Origin: Oligosphaeraceae bacterium
GTDB taxonomy: Bacteria; Verrucomicrobiota; Lentisphaeria; Oligosphaerales; Oligosphaeraceae
Assembly: GCA_012799725.1 (NCBI GenBank)
Contig: JAAZKR010000212.1
Span: forward strand, 1-38,158
Length of the DNA stretch: 38,158 nt
Reading direction: 5' to 3'
In this document: positions 1 through 7,241 of the stretch, piece by piece
Layout of the letters: every line of letters begins with the position of its first letter
Position numbering within the stretch: position 1 is the stretch's first letter
Notes under the pieces: model-generated
Told to the model about the DNA's origin: nothing
Database searches by the model: none
Seen by the model: only the letters and a program-made list of their open reading frames with translations
Program-made: the position numbers and the translations under genes

Positions 1-180
1 AGGAAAAACGGTTTTGTTAAACATGAAATTGAACCAATTATGCCGTTTTTTACCGCTTATGGGATGACTGTGAAACTTTTTATAAGGTTGTTGCTTCGAC
101 GGATGGAGTTACACGCAGATTCACAGTTTGTCCCGTTGGTTTCTCTGGCAGATCAGTCAAATCCGTACGGTAGACCTTGT

Positions 181-540
181 CTACGGTTGAATACAATGAT
201 TAGTCCAGGTGCCGTTGCTATGATTCAGGCTCTGCCCTTTGATATAGTCCATCGCGATGCGATAGTCGTTGCACTGCTGCGGCTGCTGTGTAATTGCTTT
301 CAGCATTTCACTTAGCAGTTTATGTGCCAGCATGGTGTTGTTACGCATGATCGAATCCAACTGCATGAAACTGCCGTCCATGAATTTGACCATATCTACC
401 GTAAGCACCTTATAGTCTCGCCCCGGCAGGAAACCCTCATCGAACATTTTGCCGATAAGCCGGCTGGAAAGCTCATAGAGGCATGTTTTTCGAAGAAACA
501 TAACCAGGCTGCGAGTGCAGCCGGTTGAAAAAATCGTCAT
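181..540 (-). CDS. Hypothetical protein, 119 aa, unrecognised
   Basis: This is an open frame with a normal start and stop and a mixed composition. I do not recognise a family. The central part (roughly residues 25-75) reads as alternating charged and hydrophobic stretches compatible with a small alpha/beta domain, and there is no signal peptide or clear membrane segment. There is no strong ribosome binding site; the nearest candidate is a weak GGAACTC about 15 bases upstream. A perfect 12-bp inverted repeat lies just upstream. A plus-strand frame (40-315) overlaps it and is no more convincing. It could be a real accessory gene, a decayed one, or a chance frame, so confidence is low. Confidence 0.3.
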   Translation of the reverse strand: MTIFSTGCTRSLVMFLRKTCLYELSSRLIGKMFDEGFLPGRDYKVLTVDMVKFMDGSFMQLDSIMRNNTMLAHKLLSEMLKAITQQPQQCNDYRIAMDYIKGQSLNHSNGTWTNHCIQP

Positions 541-556
541 TTTTTCAAAATCAGAG

Positions 557-608
557 TTCCTGAATCCGTAAAAATGGCGATGCGTTTTTTACTTCGCGGA
601 TTCAGGAA
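557..608. repeat. 12-bp perfect inverted repeat (hairpin) upstream of the hypothetical ORF
   Basis: The arms TTCCTGAATCCG (557-568) and CGGATTCAGGAA (597-608) are exact reverse complements separated by 28 bases. The inner sequence also has TAAAAA against TTTTTTA, which can lengthen the stem with a bulge. It could be a transcription terminator, an RNA leader hairpin or the footprint of a small mobile repeat. The string GAATCCGTAAAAA recurs next to the transposase start near 35440. Confidence 0.55.
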
Positions 609-724
609 ATAATTACAATTAGGGCATCTTTCCTCTATTGCCACCTTTACATGCTTCTAAGTTTCTTATGTCCGTTTTTCACAAGCCGGGAGCATTTCAG
701 ATCTGATTGCGCCTATCGCACACC

Positions 725-764
725 CAAAAAAAGCCGCTTTATCTCGAGGAAATAAAGCGGCTTT
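725..764 (-). terminator. Rho-independent terminator of the small basic protein gene
   Basis: On the minus strand, a perfect 13-bp stem (AAAGCCGCTTTAT with ATAAAGCGGCTTT, plus-strand positions 730-742 and 752-764) has a 9-base loop and is followed by a run of Ts. It lies 20 bases past the stop of the 786-992 gene, so that gene has a dedicated strong terminator. Confidence 0.9.
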
Positions 765-785
765 CAAATCATCTTTTGTTCAAGC

Positions 786-992
786 TTATGCTTCGCTTTG
801 GCAACTCTCTTGCACTTTCTTAGGAGTTTTCAGCAGCGCACGCAATTCATTGCTCTGCAACTTCGCTACCGCCTCTTCGCACATGCCTAGAGCGACCAAG
901 CGACGACGTTGCACCAAGACGCGACGGCGTTTTACTGCACCGCGTTTCCTGGGACGAACTTTATTCTTATTACGATATGTACTGGTTGCCAT
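786..992 (-). CDS. Small, highly basic conserved-looking protein (68 aa), possibly nucleic-acid or ribosome associated
   Basis: The start was set at 992, not at the longer frame from 1073, because GGAG sits 8 bases before this ATG and the extra upstream residues are hydrophobic and unrelated. The protein begins MATSTYRNKNKVRPRKRGAV and has a dense Arg/Lys block through about residue 32 (KRRR, QRRR), followed by a short helix-like tail (about 36-60: EEAVAKLQSNELRALL). Length and charge are typical of ribosomal proteins or small RNA-binding proteins such as bS21, but I cannot place it in a named family. It is monocistronic, has a good ribosome binding site and a strong terminator, all consistent with high expression. 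That it binds RNA is inference from composition only. Confidence 0.7.
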   Translation of the reverse strand: MATSTYRNKNKVRPRKRGAVKRRRVLVQRRRLVALGMCEEAVAKLQSNELRALLKTPKKVQESCQSEA

Positions 993-1430
993 GTTCTTTA
1001 CTCCAAAACTAAAAGGCAATATTTCTAAAACAAACGTAAACATCAAATATATTACTTCCAGATGATATTTCAACCTGCAAGAGGCAATTAACGCGCATTA
1101 CACGCATTAACGCGAACGTAAAATGCGATAATCTGTGGAATCTGCGGGAAAAACAAGAAGTTGAAATCATCAAGAAGTTTTTATGTGTGCCAAGCCATTG
1201 GCCAGATGTGGTCGTATGCCTTTGTTTGATTTTGTTTCATTGCAATGTCCTCAAAATTGCACTACAGTAGATGGCGTGCTTTCCAATGCACACTGAAAAT
1301 GCACCTCTCCACCATAAAGGTGTGCATTTAATTCTGTAAATTGCGAAGCCTGAGTTTAGTCTTTCAAATTACCGTTTATTTATTATCGTCCATAAAAAGC
1401 TGATAGCGTCTGACAGAAGGAATGCTGTTC
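993..1430. other. Intergenic region between divergent genes, repeat-rich
   Basis: This gap of about 440 bases must contain the promoters of the minus-strand small basic protein and of the plus-strand hydrolase. It holds the short repeats at 1086-1150 and, at 1285-1293 and 1320-1328, a 9-bp inverted repeat (AATGCACAC and GTGTGCATT) about 100 bases before the hydrolase start. TGTGCATTTAATTCTGTAAA (1321-1340) is a partial copy of the 50-bp repeat found at 8726 and 35668. I see no other gene here. Confidence 0.5.
1086..1150. repeat. Short tandem and dispersed intergenic repeats
   Basis: The spacer upstream of the small basic protein gene carries near-tandem 9-10 bp units (ACGCGCATT, ACACGCATT, AACGCG at 1090-1113). 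They are followed at 1129-1150 by ATAATCTGTGGAATCTGCGG, a member of the 'atctgtg/atctgcgg' dispersed repeat also seen near 18880, 21390, 33755 and 33841. Confidence 0.5.
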
Positions 1431-2381
1431 ATGCCCAGTCTTGAAAAAATCACCTATCCTTGCAGTATTGACAGCAGTTTTCAGCCGGCGTTCCAGCTAC
1501 TGGCTGCCGGATCATCCCCGAGCCCTCTGCTGGTTGCCCTGCATACTTGGAGCTGCACTTTTGAAACGGGCGCTGAGCGATATGCGCAACTCTGCCACGA
1601 AAAAAACTGGCATTTGATTTATCCGAATTTCCGTGGGGCGAATAATACACCGGCAGGGTGTGGCTCGGATTTGGCCGTCGCTGATATCGCAGATGCAGCA
1701 ATTTTTATGCAGAAAAATTTTGCGGTTGACAGCTCCCGAATTTATCTCAGTGGCGGTTCGGGTGGTGGCCATGCGACTTTGCTGGTTGCTGGACGGCGTC
1801 CGGAGATTTGGGCCGCTGCATCTGCCTGGTGTCCGATTTCGGATGTAGTTGCCTGGCATCGGGAGTGTCTGAACACCCGTTATCATATTTATGCTGAACA
1901 CATCGAGCTGGCCTGTGGGGGCGATCCAATGGATACGGCATCGGCCTTCAAAGAAGCTCAGAAGCGCTCTCCGCTGACGTACATACAGAATGCATCAGGC
2001 TTTCCTTTGGATATAAGCGCCGGGATTCATGATGGTCATACAGGCAGCGTACCGGTCAGTCAGGCGATCAATGCCTATAACTTGCTGGCAGCTCCGGAGG
2101 ATAAAATCAGCCGGGGGGACATTGATCACATCGTTCTTCACGAGCAGGTTCCAGAGCATCTGCTATGGCAAGATCAGGATCCCGCCTTTGGCAAATATAA
2201 AGTCTATTTACGCAAACAATCCAGAATGGTACGGCTGTCCCTGTTTGAAGGCGGGCATGACATGCTCAGCTGGCCTGCTTTTGACTGGCTTGAACGACAA
2301 CAGAAAGGTCAGGCGCCAGACTGGACTAGCGGAAAACCTTGGTTGCAAGAGCCTTCTGGCACAAACGAATTGGGCAGGTAA
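1431..2381 (+). CDS. Alpha/beta hydrolase, prolyl oligopeptidase/esterase-like
   Basis: This is probably a cytoplasmic serine esterase or peptidase of the alpha/beta-hydrolase fold; no signal peptide is visible. The nucleophile elbow is GGSGGGH (about residues 107-113), followed by a helix. A candidate acid lies in ISAGIHDGHTGSVP and the catalytic His in EGGHDML (about residue 280). An aromatic-rich oxyanion region (ALHTWSC) lies near residue 40. The annotated start is 1431, because AGAAGG at 1415-1420 is 10 bases from it and only 1 base from the alternative ATG at 1422. The substrate is unknown; acetyl or feruloyl ester removal from polysaccharides is one possibility for this family but unsupported here. 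No co-directional neighbour suggests a pathway. Confidence 0.85.
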   Translation: MPSLEKITYPCSIDSSFQPAFQLLAAGSSPSPLLVALHTWSCTFETGAERYAQLCHEKNWHLIYPNFRGANNTPAGCGSDLAVADIADAAIFMQKNFAVDSSRIYLSGGSGGGHATLLVAGRRPEIWAAASAWCPISDVVAWHRECLNTRYHIYAEHIELACGGDPMDTASAFKEAQKRSPLTYIQNASGFPLDISAGIHDGHTGSVPVSQAINAYNLLAAPEDKISRGDIDHIVLHEQVPEHLLWQDQDPAFGKYKVYLRKQSRMVRLSLFEGGHDMLSWPAFDWLERQQKGQAPDWTSGKPWLQEPSGTNELGR

Positions 2382-2574
2382 TATCGGAGCGCACTAATGG
2401 ATCATTCTAAAGCAAACATTGTGCTCATTAAAATGCCTGGCTGCGTAAAGTCTATTGGGGCAATTGCCGACACAGCAAAAATCAACAAGATATGTTCGTA
2501 TGTAAACGGGAAAGTGATTGCAATCGGGCAACGGCATGATCCTTCTTGGAACAGAGGCGTCTTTGAACGACTCC

Positions 2575-3651
2575 TTAGCGATAAAGCTTACCGGGTTTAT
2601 CCAGGAAGTCATCTTCTCCGAAAATCTGTTCCAAGGGCACGGGCAGTTCTTTGCCGTAAGTTGGGACTATATATTTATTGATGAAATCCATATCAGAGGC
2701 CACCAGGCACTTTGTTTCATGACAGCCAAAGGGCTTGAGACGCAGACCACGCTCAATGATGTCCTTTAGGGGTTCTTGAAAAAAATTGCCTAAAGAAACA
2801 TGTATGTAGGGACAGGGCATAACGTCGCCATATTGTGTGATAGAGATCATGCGTTTAACTGCTATGCACCCCAAGTCCATGCCATAGGACGGTGTCAAAT
2901 GCGTAAATACGTCATATTTCTTTTCCAGCTGTCGCATATAATCCATATCATCCGCATTCACCAGGACTTCGAAGTTGCCTTCCCAGGCACCCACCGGTTT
3001 GGCATACGTAACAAAGGTGCCCACTGCTTTGCTCTTGGCAAACTCTAGAAAATCAATGAATTCTTGTGAATGCAGGCGTTGATGCGTAACTACGGTGGAA
3101 AGAATCAAGTTTAGGCCGGCCTGTAAACAGGCGTCTATAGCTCCGAGCGCACGTTTATGCGATCCCGGCGCTCTCCGAAAACCGTCATGTTCTTGTGCGT
3201 TAAGACTATCCAGACTTAGCTGCACTTTATCAAAGCCTATGTCATAAAGCCATTGGGCCTTGGCTTGGTCTAAAAACCAGCCATTGCTGTCGGTAACCAA
3301 ATAGAACTTCTGTGGATCAATGGCCTGCACCACTTCAGCCAAATCAGGAAAAACCAGTGGTTCACCGCCGGTAAGTACGAAATTAGCCAGGCCGAGTTCG
3401 TCCGCTTGACGAGAAAGCTCGCGTATGTCTTCCAAGTCGAAGGCTCTGGCATCCTTGCGACCTTGAAAGCGCCGAATAGAGCAGTGTTGACAGCGGAAGT
3501 TGCAACGGTAGTCGTATTGGAACTGGACTATAGCTATACTTTGCCCAGCTTTAATTTTTGCGCTGAAACGTTGAACCTTGGCAAATACTTGCGGTTTGCG
3601 CTGCTTCAGCTGCGCACGCCGGGATACTTCTACAGGAGTTAATGATGACAT
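2575..3651 (-). CDS. Radical SAM protein with SPASM-like C-terminal cysteines
   Basis: The cluster motif CNFRCQHC (about residues 50-57) is the CxxxCxxC that binds the SAM-cleaving 4Fe-4S cluster. It is followed by the GGEP motif (about 95-98) in VLTGGEPLVFPDL, typical of MoaA/NirJ/SkfB-like enzymes. The C-terminal part has further cysteines (DLGC, PCPY, GCHETKC), as expected for a SPASM or twitch auxiliary cluster domain. At 358 aa it has the size of peptide- or cofactor-modifying members. It starts 65 bases after dnaB on the same strand with no terminator between, so it may be cotranscribed with dnaB. No short precursor peptide or obvious partner is seen next to it. There is no ribosome binding site at the chosen ATG. 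The substrate cannot be assigned. Confidence 0.88.
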   Translation of the reverse strand: MSSLTPVEVSRRAQLKQRKPQVFAKVQRFSAKIKAGQSIAIVQFQYDYRCNFRCQHCSIRRFQGRKDARAFDLEDIRELSRQADELGLANFVLTGGEPLVFPDLAEVVQAIDPQKFYLVTDSNGWFLDQAKAQWLYDIGFDKVQLSLDSLNAQEHDGFRRAPGSHKRALGAIDACLQAGLNLILSTVVTHQRLHSQEFIDFLEFAKSKAVGTFVTYAKPVGAWEGNFEVLVNADDMDYMRQLEKKYDVFTHLTPSYGMDLGCIAVKRMISITQYGDVMPCPYIHVSLGNFFQEPLKDIIERGLRLKPFGCHETKCLVASDMDFINKYIVPTYGKELPVPLEQIFGEDDFLDKPGKLYR

Positions 3652-3716
3652 GACTTTTATAGAGCTTGAATCGGCTGCGCAATCTAAAAATCACACAACC
3701 TGCTTTCGTGGACAAT

Positions 3717-5132
3717 TCAGATTCTTTGTACTTCCTCGACCTCCTCCTCACTGATGGCGGCCTTGTTTTCAAAGCGAGTATATTGCGGAAAAAACAACAG
3801 TTCTTGGCGACCGGTAGCACCGTTACGGTTTTTTGCGATGATGAGCTCAGCATCCAAACCGCCTTCCTCACCGATTTCCTGAGCATATTGTTTTTCACGC
3901 TCGCGATGCAGAAGCGCGACCACATCAGCATCTTGCTCGATGGCACCCGATTCACGCAGGTTGCTCAGCTTAGGTCTTTCGCCCTGCTCTGCCTGTCGGT
4001 TCAACTGTGCCAACACTACAATGGGTATATTGAGCTCTTTGGCCAACGCCTTTAGGCTGCCGGAGATCATGGCTACCGCATTTTCGCGATTGGCATTTCT
4101 ACCGGCGTCAACTTGTATGAGCTGCAGATAATCGATGAAGATGACCCCGACATCTTCACGTCTCTTCATGCGGCGGGCCTTGGCTCGCAGCTCCAAGATA
4201 TCGATGGCGCCGGTATCATCAATAATCATCCTTGAGTTTCGCAATCTGCTAGCTGCTTCTTTGATATTGTTAAGTACAAAGCGTGGCGGCACCCGATTGA
4301 TGAAGCGAGCAATGCCGGTTTTGGCCTCGCTGCTGATAAGACGCAAGACCAATTGCTGCGCCGGCATTTCCAGGCTGAAAAAGCCCACAGGCACGGGCGG
4401 ATTGCTCAGAGCTATATTGGCGGCCATATTCAGTGCCAGGGCGGTCTTTCCTATAGATGGCCTGGCTGCCAGAACAAAAAGCTCACCCGGCCTTAACCCG
4501 GTGATAGCCTGATCCAGCTGATGGAAACCGGTCTTCAGACCCATGACATCGGATTGTCCGCTGAAAATCTTATTGAGATGCTCGATGGCCTCCACCACTA
4601 GAGGCTGAATGAGCTGCAAATCCTTGCTCTCATTCATTCGCGTAACCTCAAAGATATTGCTCTCAATCTGATCAAGAAGCGCCTTGACATCATCTTCGGC
4701 ATCGTAGCACTTTATGATAGCTTGTGAGCAACTACTGATAATGCGGCGCAAAATTGCGTTTTGCTTGACTATTTCGGCGTAGTGTTCAATATTGGCGGCG
4801 GTTGGCACCGCATTGCTAAGCATGGCCAGGTAACTGGGGCCACCTACCTCCTCGAGCCTGCCACTCTTGCTCAAATGATCAGTAAGCAAGACCACATCCA
4901 TGCCGGCCTCGCCCTTTTCAGAGCTGAGTTCGAGCATAGCATTGAAAATGGTCTGATGGGCGGGGCGATAGAACGCGTTTTCAAAACGCAGGGTTGAAAT
5001 GGCGGTGGCAACTGCATTGCCCTCTAAAAGCATGGCACCAAGCACAGCCTTTTCGGCTGACTCGTTATGCGGCTTGGGTCTGTCTAAATTCAACAAGGCA
5101 ACCGGTTCCTTGGTGACTGATTGCGTTTGCAT
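3717..5132 (-). CDS. dnaB: Replicative DNA helicase DnaB
   Basis: This is the hexameric helicase that unwinds DNA at the replication fork. It has the N-terminal DnaB domain (about 20-125: ESAEKAVLGAML) and the RecA-type motor domain. The Walker A motif is ARPSIGKT (about 223-230), the Walker B motif VIFIDYLQL (about 330-338), and the H4 DNA-binding loop lies in NLRESGAIEQDADVV. The length (471 aa) is normal and there is no intein. GAGGAA lies 6 bases before the ATG. It follows the rplI terminator, so it likely has its own promoter in 5133-5260, though read-through from the ribosomal block is possible. The order rpsF-ssb-rpsR-rplI-dnaB is a widely conserved bacterial arrangement. Confidence 0.97.
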   Translation of the reverse strand: MQTQSVTKEPVALLNLDRPKPHNESAEKAVLGAMLLEGNAVATAISTLRFENAFYRPAHQTIFNAMLELSSEKGEAGMDVVLLTDHLSKSGRLEEVGGPSYLAMLSNAVPTAANIEHYAEIVKQNAILRRIISSCSQAIIKCYDAEDDVKALLDQIESNIFEVTRMNESKDLQLIQPLVVEAIEHLNKIFSGQSDVMGLKTGFHQLDQAITGLRPGELFVLAARPSIGKTALALNMAANIALSNPPVPVGFFSLEMPAQQLVLRLISSEAKTGIARFINRVPPRFVLNNIKEAASRLRNSRMIIDDTGAIDILELRAKARRMKRREDVGVIFIDYLQLIQVDAGRNANRENAVAMISGSLKALAKELNIPIVVLAQLNRQAEQGERPKLSNLRESGAIEQDADVVALLHREREKQYAQEIGEEGGLDAELIIAKNRNGATGRQELLFFPQYTRFENKAAISEEEVEEVQRI

Positions 5133-5260
5133 AAATAATTCCTCAACAAAAGCAAATAGGTTATATGGAAATCTTTGCCGAAACAGGGCATTGCGTCTAT
5201 GATGCGCGAAGTAGTCAATTTCGGACTCTGCTCATCGGCACTATCCTACAATGTAAGGCA

Positions 5261-5297
5261 AAAAAAAAGTCTCGCAACATCTGCGAGACTTTTTTTG
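5261..5297 (-). terminator. Terminator after rplI
   Basis: A 9-bp perfect GC-containing stem (AGTCTCGCA with TGCGAGACT) has a 5-base loop and is flanked by A and T runs on both sides, so it can act in either direction. It lies about 100 bases beyond the rplI stop and upstream of dnaB, and so ends the ribosomal-protein transcript. Confidence 0.88.
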
Positions 5298-5400
5298 GGG
5301 GTTTATTTGCTAACGACTGTAATGTGCCGGCCTTTGGAATATGATAATAGGTTCTTGCCCTAAGTTATCTTATTGCCAAAAAGCCAGGGTACAGCAGGAC

Positions 5401-5859
5401 TCAAGCCCCTGTTTTAACGACATTAACTCGTAAGCTGGCCTTGATTTCGGCGTGTAGTTTCACAGCTACATGATGTTCGCCAAGCTCGCGCAGGCCGCCA
5501 TCCGGCAAGCTGATAATAGAGCGTTCCACTTCCAGACCTTTTTCCAGAAGCGCATCTGCAATCATTTGGCTATTGACTGAACCGTAGAGCTTGTCATTTT
5601 CACCGACAGCCACGGGGATTTCCAAGACAGTGCCTGCGATCTTGTCAGCCATGCTGCGTGCCACTTCCAAGCGCTCAGCGTGCTCTTTTTGCAGACGCAT
5701 CTTCTTGGCTTCAATCTGACGCATGAGCCCAGGACTCAGCTTTTGACCCAGATTGCGCGGAAGCAGATAATTGCGCGCATAACCATCGGACACGCGCACT
5801 TGGTCGCCAATCTTACCCAGTCCGGCAACATCTTCCAGGAGAATAATTTCTACTGCCAT
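5401..5859 (-). CDS. rplI: 50S ribosomal protein bL9
   Basis: bL9 is a large-subunit protein at the base of the L1 stalk. The N-terminal globular domain shows MAVEIILLEDVAGLGKIGD and the YARNYLLPR motif (about 28-36). A long connecting helix (about 45-75, rich in K, E and R) and a C-terminal domain follow. The length of 152 aa is standard. AAGGAG lies 7 bases before the start. It begins 24 bases after rpsR and ends the rplY-pth-rpsF-ssb-rpsR-rplI transcript. Confidence 0.97.
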   Translation of the reverse strand: MAVEIILLEDVAGLGKIGDQVRVSDGYARNYLLPRNLGQKLSPGLMRQIEAKKMRLQKEHAERLEVARSMADKIAGTVLEIPVAVGENDKLYGSVNSQMIADALLEKGLEVERSIISLPDGGLRELGEHHVAVKLHAEIKASLRVNVVKTGA

Positions 5860-5883
5860 TGTGCTACTCCTTTTCTTACGTTG

Positions 5884-6117
5884 TCACAGAACCAAGGCCA
5901 GAACACGAGCGCGTTTCACCGCTGCCGACAGTAGCTGCTGGTGCTTATAGCAGTTTCCGGTGACACGCCGCGGCAGGATACGCCCACCTTCCGTCTGATA
6001 GCGCTGAATCAGGTCAACATCTTTGAAATCAATGACGTGAATTTTATTTTCGCAAAGCCGGCAGGTCTTTGTACGCAATACTCTGCGGCGTTTTCTTCTT
6101 GGTCTTGAACTCTTCAT
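5884..6117 (-). CDS. rpsR: 30S ribosomal protein bS18
   Basis: bS18 is a small-subunit protein that pairs with bS6 on the platform. The start was set at 6117 (77 aa), because AGGAG lies 8 bases upstream and family members start with a basic block like KSSRPRRKRRR; the longer frame to 6141 adds MIALGVFI. The protein keeps CRLC (about 19-22) and NCYKHQ, a Cys pattern consistent with a zinc-binding 'C+' type of S18. It sits between ssb and rplI as in most bacteria. Confidence 0.95.
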   Translation of the reverse strand: MKSSRPRRKRRRVLRTKTCRLCENKIHVIDFKDVDLIQRYQTEGGRILPRRVTGNCYKHQQLLSAAVKRARVLALVL

Positions 6118-6160
6118 GATAAAAACTCCTAAGGCAATCAAAAATTATGTGTGATTTTCA

Positions 6161-6820
6161 TTAAAACGGGAGGTCATCCACCACATTATCAGCGTCTTCT
6201 GCCTCGATCTCAGCGGAGGTGTCGGACTGCTCCGGCAATGGTTTGAAAGCCGGCATATTAGCCCCGGCGGGTGGGTTGTAGACCGGAGGTCTTCCGGCGG
6301 CGGGTGGAGGAGCCTGACCATAGGACGGCGCCGGCTGTCCATAACCTGGCGCAGCCTGACCGCCGTAGTTTGGTGCGACTTGTCCATAACCTGGCGCAGC
6401 CTGACCGTAAGGCGGTGCTTGATATGGCACCGCACTCGTCCCCTGATAGCCAGCCGGTTGTTGAGCAGGATAGCCGCCTTGCTGTGCCAGGCCACCGAGC
6501 AACTGTTGACGCTCAACGGTCACTGACAAACGGCTGCGTTTCTTGCCGGTCTCACGGTCGTCCCATTGTTCATATTGCAGACGCCCTTCAACGAAAAGCG
6601 GACTGCCTTTACGACAGTACTGCTGGATGACCTCGGCGCTGCGTCCGAAAGCAGACAAGTCCACATAGCAGACGTCCTCACGCTGCTCACCACTGGCCAA
6701 AGTGACAGTACGGTTGATAGCCATGCCGAAATTGCACACTGTACCACCGCGGGGCAATTGACGGCTCTCCGGATCACGGGTTAAATTACCGATAAGAAAA
6801 ACCTTGTTCAAATTAGCCAT
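6161..6820 (-). CDS. ssb: Single-stranded DNA-binding protein
   Basis: SSB coats single-stranded DNA during replication and repair. The start was set at 6820 (219 aa; MANLNKVFLIGNLTRDPE), with a strong AGGAGG 7 bases upstream; the frame open to 6946 is only read-through into the rpsF end. The OB fold spans about residues 1-110. The linker is long, rich in Gly, Gln, Pro and Tyr, and built of GYGQ-type repeats. The tail ends in an acidic stretch and DDLPF, the tip that recruits partner proteins. It starts 25 bases after rpsF. Confidence 0.97.
   Translation of the reverse strand: MANLNKVFLIGNLTRDPESRQLPRGGTVCNFGMAINRTVTLASGEQREDVCYVDLSAFGRSAEVIQQYCRKGSPLFVEGRLQYEQWDDRETGKKRSRLSVTVERQQLLGGLAQQGGYPAQQPAGYQGTSAVPYQAPPYGQAAPGYGQVAPNYGGQAAPGYGQPAPSYGQAPPPAAGRPPVYNPPAGANMPAFKPLPEQSDTSAEIEAEDADNVVDDLPF
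6336..6407 (-). repeat. 27-bp direct repeat inside the ssb linker
   Basis: Identical 27-base copies at 6336-6362 and 6381-6407 encode repeated Gln-Ala-Ala-Pro-Gly-Tyr-Gly-Gln units of the SSB linker. Diverged partial copies lie around them. The repeat can expand or contract by slippage without changing the frame, since the copies are 45 bases apart. Confidence 0.85.
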
Positions 6821-6845
6821 GTCACAGCCTCCTGGAACCCGACTC

Positions 6846-7241
6846 TCAACGGGAACGGTAATTACGGTAAGAGCGCTCCTCGAAAATGTCGTCCTGGAAA
6901 TTCTCTTCCTTAAACAAGCGTTCTTCGCGCGGCTTGAAGACCTCATCGTCCTGGCCTTCGATAAATTTGAATACAGCCAGGCGCAGCACAGTCTTGTTCA
7001 GCCTGTATTTGTCTTGCAATTTTTCAACACAGTCCGGAGCCATTTCAGCCACATAGTCCCAGTAGATACCAGCCTTGTGTTTGCCGATAGGACGCGCGAA
7101 CACCTTCTTGTCCAGACATTTTACTCTGAGTACATTACCGCCCAGCTCCTGGATTTGCTCCACGATGCTGGTACTGAAGTCCTCTCCATTGCCCTCCACC
7201 CTACGCGGATCGAGGATAAATACCGCCTCATACTTGATCAC
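6846..7241 (-). CDS. rpsF: 30S ribosomal protein bS6 (GTG start)
   Basis: bS6 is a small-subunit platform protein that binds with bS18. The sequence IKYEAVFILDPRR matches the usual N-terminus (M-x-x-YE-x-VF). I chose the GTG at 7241: AAGGAG lies 9 bases upstream, the protein then begins exactly where bS6 proteins do, and it overlaps the end of pth by 14 bases, as expected for translational coupling. The alternative ATG at 7268 would add nine residues (MPKQKEKLK) and has only a weak site. The C-terminus after about residue 95 is extended and charged. Confidence 0.93.
   Translation of the reverse strand: MIKYEAVFILDPRRVEGNGEDFSTSIVEQIQELGGNVLRVKCLDKKVFARPIGKHKAGIYWDYVAEMAPDCVEKLQDKYRLNKTVLRLAVFKFIEGQDDEVFKPREERLFKEENFQDDIFEERSYRNYRSR

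Noticed and set aside
2397-2769. Two plus-strand frames after the hydrolase
   Set aside because: They overlap the 3' part of the radical SAM gene and lack family resemblance.
6820-6946. Longer N-terminus for SSB
   Set aside because: The extra sequence is the rpsF end read in another frame; a strong AGGAGG directly precedes the MANLNKVF start.
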